A stretch of DNA of 10,547 bases from Verrucomicrobiales bacterium (GTDB taxonomy: Bacteria > Verrucomicrobiota > Verrucomicrobiia > Limisphaerales > UBA9464): contig DLVS01000188.1 of NCBI GenBank assembly GCA_003445095.1, forward strand, positions 1 through 10,547, in the 5' to 3' direction. A program made the position numbers and the translations under genes. Below the pieces are notes generated by a model, which worked only from the letters and a program-made list of their open reading frames with translations, was not told the DNA's origin and searched no databases. Below, piece after piece: positions 6,891 through 10,547 of this stretch (the stretch's first letter is position 1; the number at the start of each line of letters is the position of its first letter).

Positions 6891-7462
6891 GGTGACGCGC
6901 CTCTGCCGTTCGAGAAAAGCGAAGCCGACGCCGAGTTCGAGGACAAACGCCTCGATCTCGCGCAGAATGGCCGCCTCCAAATCCTTCTCCGCGTAAGTGT
7001 CCTTCAATCCCAGACAATTCAGCAGGTAAGGGTCGCAGAACACGAGGTCGCACGTGAGTTTGTCCTCCTCGCGCAACGCCGCCAGCTCCTGGCGGATGAG
7101 CTCGTCCGGCTTCTTCGACAACGCCGTCCGCTCGTAAAGCATCCCGCTGATTTTCTTCTCCAGCGTCTGCGGGCTCCACTTTTCGATGCGACACATCTCC
7201 GCGTAGAAATCGCGTTTCAGTCGTCCTCCGGCGGGATGATCATCCTGAAATGCGTCCAGCCCAATTGTCGCCGCAGCGCGGCGACAATCTCCGCCCCATA
7301 CTCCGCGCGCTTTTCTCTAAGGATGTCCTGCCGGATGCGGCGGCCGATGTGCCTATAGAGCGTGACCGGACCGGAACCCACCGTCCGCGCATCTCCGCCA
7401 GTAACGGCGCGACAGCGCGCGGGCTTGGCGGTAACTTTGGCCGGCGTGAGCGTTTTGGGCAT
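6891..7462 (-). pseudogene. Remnant of a YhcG/DUF1016-type PDDEXK nuclease gene
   Basis: Two minus-strand pieces match successive parts of the DUF1016/YhcG family. Piece 1 (7462-7217) has LYRHIGRRIRQDILREKRAEYGAEIVAALRRQLGWTHFRMIIP. Piece 2 (7216-6891) continues KRDFYAEMCRIEKWSPQTLEKKISGML, ERTALSKKPDELIRQEL, LVFCDPYLLNCLGLKDTYAEKDLEAAI and VGFAFLERQRRVT. Three lesions are visible: about 35 residues expected between EIV and ALRRQL are absent; one base is missing near 7219/7220, so DDLKRDF reads DD-stop; and the protein diverges after QRRVT, so the catalytic PDDEXK part is gone. The piece-2 frame stays open into the antitoxin gene but that tail is not conserved protein. Intact members are nucleases often found near restriction-modification or defence genes; this copy cannot be functional. 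Confidence 0.8.
7264..7288. repeat. Perfect 11-bp inverted repeat inside the nuclease remnant
   Basis: ATTGTCGCCGC and GCGGCGACAAT are perfect inverted copies with a 3-nt spacer (AGC). It falls at codons EIVAALRRQL, exactly where the internal segment of the nuclease family appears to be missing, so it may mark the deletion junction. It could equally be a chance product of codon usage. Confidence 0.5.
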
Positions 7463-7544
7463 GATAGGAATGAAATGGAGGTATGGAAATGCTGATGTTG
7501 CTTGTGATCGCCAAACCACGCTCCAGACCGCTCCTCTCAAGGTT

Positions 7545-8321
7545 TCAATTCAGTAAAGTAAGTCTTTTCATCTCTGAAATAAGCACTGCGAGGCCGCCGC
7601 TACGGTCCCGAGAGTGACGTCGCAGGAACACTTGCTCTTCCTCTGAAAACGCAATCAGGCCAGCTCCCACAAGTTGGTTGCCAACCAATTGAAGCGCCCG
7701 CATAGGATACGCAACGAGCGCGTGGTCAGGATCGAAAACGTAAAGCAAAGAAGGTTCCGCAAGATACCCGTTAAGACTGCGGCGCACTCCACATTTTACA
7801 ACGTGAGCCAATCCCTCACCGCAGTCTGGCTCGGCAAATCTCACCCTTCGATAGTTGGCTGACTCCCGTTGGTCGATTAGCCAATCGACGGCATCGGACA
7901 GTGCTATTTGCTGCGAAATCAGCGGATGACCAGGGTTCTGCCTCGCGAACGTCTTCATCACTGTCTTGTGAGTGCCTCGCTCTGCGCACGAGGTGGGTGA
8001 CTGACCTGCTCGGGCGAGCACGATGTAAGATGAGCGGTCAACATGAAACGCGCAGATGTCATTGACGGCCAACGAAGCTCTCAAGGCGTAGAACACTGAG
8101 TAGTACAGTTTTATCGTTGCCCAAGTACAAAGTCCCTTTTCGATACCGTGCAACGCATCGAGAAAACTGATCCAGGCGGAATAATAAAGGTCTCCGGCAT
8201 CAGCACTGAGCCCGCGAGACAAAGATAGTGATTCAAATGGCGCCAACACTCTGCTTCGGACGGTGGTCTTACTCGCTCCAGCAGGGAATAGTCCAGACAT
8301 GTAAATGTCTGCTCGGGGCAT
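7545..8321 (-). CDS. HEPN-like helical protein, partner of the DGQHR protein
   Basis: A 258-residue, mostly helical soluble protein. I do not recognise a named family with certainty. The segment WATIKLYYSVFYALRASLAV (67-86), followed by CAFHVDR, resembles the first helices of HEPN/YaaC-like proteins, and GTHKTVMKTF (116-125) plus RESANYRRVRF (152-162) look like a conserved second half with a possible HEPN-type Arg motif. The canonical R-x4-6-H ribonuclease motif is not obvious, so activity is uncertain. The ATG lies only 6 bp after the stop of the DGQHR gene, which strongly suggests one transcript and coupled function. An internal ATG at 8300 is an alternative start. HEPN proteins are common as RNases or regulators in phage defence and toxin modules; that role here is inference. 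Confidence 0.62.
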   Translation of the reverse strand: MPRADIYMSGLFPAGASKTTVRSRVLAPFESLSLSRGLSADAGDLYYSAWISFLDALHGIEKGLCTWATIKLYYSVFYALRASLAVNDICAFHVDRSSYIVLARAGQSPTSCAERGTHKTVMKTFARQNPGHPLISQQIALSDAVDWLIDQRESANYRRVRFAEPDCGEGLAHVVKCGVRRSLNGYLAEPSLLYVFDPDHALVAYPMRALQLVGNQLVGAGLIAFSEEEQVFLRRHSRDRSGGLAVLISEMKRLTLLN

Positions 8322-8327
8322 GGACTG

Positions 8328-9392
8328 CTAAAACTTCAACTTAGTTGCACCCTTGCTCACCTGCGGCGTGAACCTCTCGACGAGCATTTCCGAAACTGCG
8401 CGAAGAGCGTGCCGGCCTTGAAGCCCTTTCAAGTGCGAACGAAGGATGAAAGCTTGAGGATCCAAATCCATGGCGTCTTTGATCGTTGAGGTCTCAAACG
8501 AGCCATTTGAGTTGCAGTAAGACACCAGCTTAGTTTTGAAGAAGTCAATTGCACCGGCAAATCCTGCAGATGAAAGAAATACGTTGTCTTTGTCGGACCA
8601 TAATCCGCCGTACCAATCCCGGAGTACTTCGAAAAAATTCAGCAATGCCGAGGTCTGCATTTCCAACTCCGCGACGCCAACTTGCTCAAAAACTCCCTTT
8701 TCTTCCACTAAGGGTTTCAGAGAGGTAACAACCGTCGAAAGGTCGACTCCAGCGCTTTTGTTGTCTTTTTTAGGCCCCTTGGGCACCTCCACGTTTGGTA
8801 GCCTCACAAGGTCTTTAAACGGGGAATCTTCTTGCTCGTTGAGGCGCGTTGCGATGTCTCGGGCACGCACAGCGGCCGGGTCGACAACATGCGCGCTTGC
8901 GACGTTGTAGAGATCAAATACCAAGCTGCGCTGAACTGGCTTTTGTTCTGTATTAATGGACAGGAAGATGTCGGCACATTCTTGCGTGCTGAGGTGCTGA
9001 TAAAACGCAACGGGGACCTCCAATCTTCCTAGCGCCGGCTTGGCTTTGATTGCTGCGCGAATTCCCTCAACGCGATGTTGGCCGTCAATAATTTGGGCCA
9101 CGCGATCTTTGATCGGGACGACCAACTTGCCCGATTTGATTTGCAGCGGGTGTTTGTCGTCAACCCAGTTTAGAATGATGCAGTTGGGGTAATCGCCGCC
9201 TTTGAGAGTAAAGTCCTTGATGCTGTCGATTCGACGCGGGTTCAGAAGCCTCTGCACGGCGCCTTCTTCATCATGCTTATTCCGCACTGAAGCGTAGCTG
9301 ATCTGAACTAGGTCTCGCGCGGGAATCATCGATAGGAAAAATGTGCGCGCGTTCTGTGAGACCACGACAACCGACTGTTTGCTCGTCTTCAT
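8328..9392 (-). CDS. DGQHR domain protein (DndB-like)
   Basis: A 354-residue protein with the signature IIDGQHRVEGI (101-111; DGQHR at 103-107), preceded by NPRRIDSIKDFTL (51-63) and followed by FLSINTEQKPV (143-153). This is the DGQHR/DndB-type arrangement, distantly ParB-like. DndB represses phosphorothioate-modification genes, but many DGQHR proteins occur outside dnd loci and are uncharacterised. No DndCDE genes are in the window. The C-terminal half (about 215-345) is helical and holds no motif I recognise. It is the first large gene of a likely operon: the HEPN-like gene follows after 6 bp, and a tiny ORF ends 8 bp upstream. The ATG at 9392 has no strong ribosome binding site, so translation may be coupled to the upstream ORF. 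Confidence 0.85.
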   Translation of the reverse strand: MKTSKQSVVVVSQNARTFFLSMIPARDLVQISYASVRNKHDEEGAVQRLLNPRRIDSIKDFTLKGGDYPNCIILNWVDDKHPLQIKSGKLVVPIKDRVAQIIDGQHRVEGIRAAIKAKPALGRLEVPVAFYQHLSTQECADIFLSINTEQKPVQRSLVFDLYNVASAHVVDPAAVRARDIATRLNEQEDSPFKDLVRLPNVEVPKGPKKDNKSAGVDLSTVVTSLKPLVEEKGVFEQVGVAELEMQTSALLNFFEVLRDWYGGLWSDKDNVFLSSAGFAGAIDFFKTKLVSYCNSNGSFETSTIKDAMDLDPQAFILRSHLKGLQGRHALRAVSEMLVERFTPQVSKGATKLKF

Positions 9393-9400
9393 TTGTGCGT

Positions 9401-9493
9401 TTAGATGCCAGAATTGTCAGAGCTTTCCGCAATTGGCACCTTTGAGTAAACCTCCGTGCCCTTTTCGACAAATTCCTTCAACTTTGCGTCCAT
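9401..9493 (-). CDS. Putative 30-residue ORF upstream of the DGQHR gene
   Basis: A short frame starting ATG-GAC and reading MDAKLKEFVEKGTEVYSKVP then IAESSDNSGI, charged and helix-prone. Small proteins of the type MDAKLKEFxEKGxEVYSK recur, as I remember, in Verrucomicrobia, but I cannot name a family. It stops 8 bp before the DGQHR start, as expected of a leader gene in the same operon. The conserved part may begin farther upstream: with one base removed before the ATG, the frame would join an ATGA overlap with the preceding small ORF (9536). Confidence 0.4.
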   Translation of the reverse strand: MDAKLKEFVEKGTEVYSKVPIAESSDNSGI

Positions 9494-9532
9494 CCCCTTG
9501 TTCGGCCGCGTATTTGCGGACTGGTTCGTGGG

Positions 9533-9701
9533 TCATGCGGTTTTCTCCACCACCTTGCCGTCTTTCCAGACAATCACAGGCAGCTTGAAAGGCGCGGTGT
9601 TGGGCTTTCACGTTGCGCGCCGCACGCTTCAGTGACCGCTCGGCACGCACAGCGAACGCGGGTGGTTTTTGCGTTGTGCGGTTGGTTCCGTTCTTTTCCA
9701 T
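9533..9701 (-). pseudogene. Small frameshifted ORF, ...VIVWKDGKVVEKTA type
   Basis: From the ATG at 9701 the frame reads PPAFAVRAERSLKRAARNVK then AQHRAF; skipping one base at 9587 it continues as KLPVIVWKDGKVVEKTA and stops at 9533-9535. The rejoined product (about 55 residues) ends in a V(I/V)VWKDGKVV motif that I recall from many short bacterial proteins of unknown function, so the break is a +1 insertion rather than the true end. In the unshifted frame translation would run on to 9417 with unconserved sequence. The restored stop overlaps an ATG (ATGA) leading toward the next small ORF. It may be a decayed gene or an indel in the assembly. Confidence 0.45.
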
Positions 9702-9733
9702 AGCCCCAACGAGGTTCGCACGAATTGAATGTC

Positions 9734-9777
9734 ATCCGGGCTGGAGATGGCGAGCCGTTTCGCGTGGAGCCCGGGAT
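9734..9777. other. Inverted repeat in the gap before the methyltransferase gene
   Basis: ATCCGGGCT (9734-9742) and AGCCCGGGAT (9768-9777) pair over 9-10 bp with a one-base bulge and a loop of about 25 nt. It lies in the 147-bp gap between divergent genes (9702-9848). It might be an operator or a leader hairpin; nothing in the sequence decides this. Confidence 0.3.
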
Positions 9778-9848
9778 GTCAGGCTTCGGGTAAGTCTCCA
9801 GTTGCTAACACCGCTTGATTTCCTGCGAGTCATCGGTCTGATGATTCC

Positions 9849-10547
9849 GTGACGAATCCCAAATGGCCCAAGGAAATCGAACGGGGACTGATCCCGACCG
9901 ACAACGCCATGGGCATCATGACCACCGAGCTTTCGCCGGCCGCCGAAGCTTTCATAAGCCACGCCCGCCAAGCCCAACGTCCCTTGCTAGAAGTCGGCGC
10001 TGCTTATGGCAACGCCACCCTTCCCGCCCTTGGCACGGGCGCGACTGTTATCGCCAACGATCTCTCCTTAACCGAGCTGGCGGTGCTCGCCGAATCCGCG
10101 CCTGCGGGTAGCCATCGACACCTGGTGCTCGCTCCGGCCCGATTCCCCCAGGAGTTGAAACTCGGCGAGGGAAGTCTTAGTGGCGTCCTGTATTGCATTT
10201 CTTCGCGGGCGCGGAGGTGGAGCTTTCCTTCCAGAGTGTTTACCGATGGCTCGAACCAGGCGGCAAGTTCTTCGTGCTCGTGATGACTCCGAGTCTGAGC
10301 TATTATCACAAACTGCGTACCGCCTTCGAAGAGCGCGCCGCCCGCGGCGATCGTTGGCCGGGTATTTTTGATCCACGCACGGTGGCCACGCCGGAATGGC
10401 GCGACCGACTCCCGCACATGGTTCATCTCTTCGAAAAGAACATTCTGGCGCGTTGTGCCACCGAGGCAGGGTTCGATATCGAAACGTTGGACTATTTCTG
10501 TTTTCGCAACCTCCCCGACCAACATCGAAACGACGGTCGCGAATACG
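9849..10547 (+). pseudogene. Class I SAM-dependent methyltransferase, frameshifted and cut by the window end
   Basis: The N-terminal piece (GTG at 9849) has IPTDNAMGIMTTELSPAAEAF, then motif I LLEVGAAYGNAT (46-57), the SAM-binding Gly loop, and VIANDLS (D71), which fits the acidic residue of motif II. After about residue 115 (VLY) the frame goes wrong and stops at 10283. In another frame, starting at CAT (10196), the protein continues convincingly: HFFAGAEVELSFQSVYRWLE then PGGKFFVLVMTP, FEERAARGDRWPGIFDPRTV, and LFEKNILARCATEAGFDIET running to the window edge. Loss of one base near 10195 explains the break. The substrate is unknown. It may be a decayed gene or a sequence error, since both halves look well conserved. 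Confidence 0.72.

Noticed and set aside
6705..7196. The 163-residue minus-strand frame as an intact gene
   Set aside because: Only its first 102 residues resemble the nuclease family; the rest runs out of frame through the antitoxin gene.
8328..9392. Complete dnd phosphorothioation system
   Set aside because: Only a DGQHR/DndB-like gene is present; no DndA, C, D or E genes occur in the window.

Overview
The window looks like an accessory stretch of a chromosome from a GC-rich, repeat-laden member of the Verrucomicrobiota (Pedosphaera/Limisphaerales-like). This is inferred from an ECF sigma factor with a membrane-spanning C-terminal extension, a PEP-CTERM-type exported protein, a REP-associated transposase (RAYT), several families of long intergenic repeats, and the general lack of strong Shine-Dalgarno sequences. 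It is not proven by any marker gene.

Layout. Bases 1-1201 are a RAYT gene (317-904) flanked on each side by two tandem copies of a 145-bp repeat. Bases 1261-2196 (minus) encode an ECF sigma factor. Bases 2197-2803 hold no gene but are packed with repeats: a GC-rich hairpin, a 131-bp direct repeat, a long heptad-based hairpin and a 19-bp inverted repeat. Bases 2804-4222 (minus) encode an EboF-like alkaline-phosphatase-superfamily protein without the other ebo genes. Bases 4436-4963 (plus) encode a small secreted PEP-CTERM-like protein. Then follows a long run of minus-strand genes: a DUF1398 protein (5116-5529), a DUF4256 protein (5642-6217), a DUF433/DUF5615 toxin-antitoxin pair (6282-6808), the wreck of a YhcG/DUF1016-type PDDEXK nuclease gene (6891-7462), and a candidate operon of a DGQHR-domain (DndB-like) protein and a HEPN-like helical protein (7545-9392). 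Two tiny ORFs lie just upstream of that operon (9401-9701). The window ends inside a plus-strand class I methyltransferase gene carrying a single-base frameshift (9849-10547).

How it fits together. The stretch 6282-9701 reads as a small defence-like island: an overlapping toxin-antitoxin pair sits exactly where the catalytic domain of the broken nuclease should be, beside a tightly spaced DGQHR + HEPN-like pair. That pair is the best candidate here for an undescribed system. The left end is best explained as a REP/RAYT unit in which a repeat dimer is present on both sides of its transposase. Three separate single-base frameshifts occur within 3 kb at the right end, so either this region is decaying or the assembly has indel errors.
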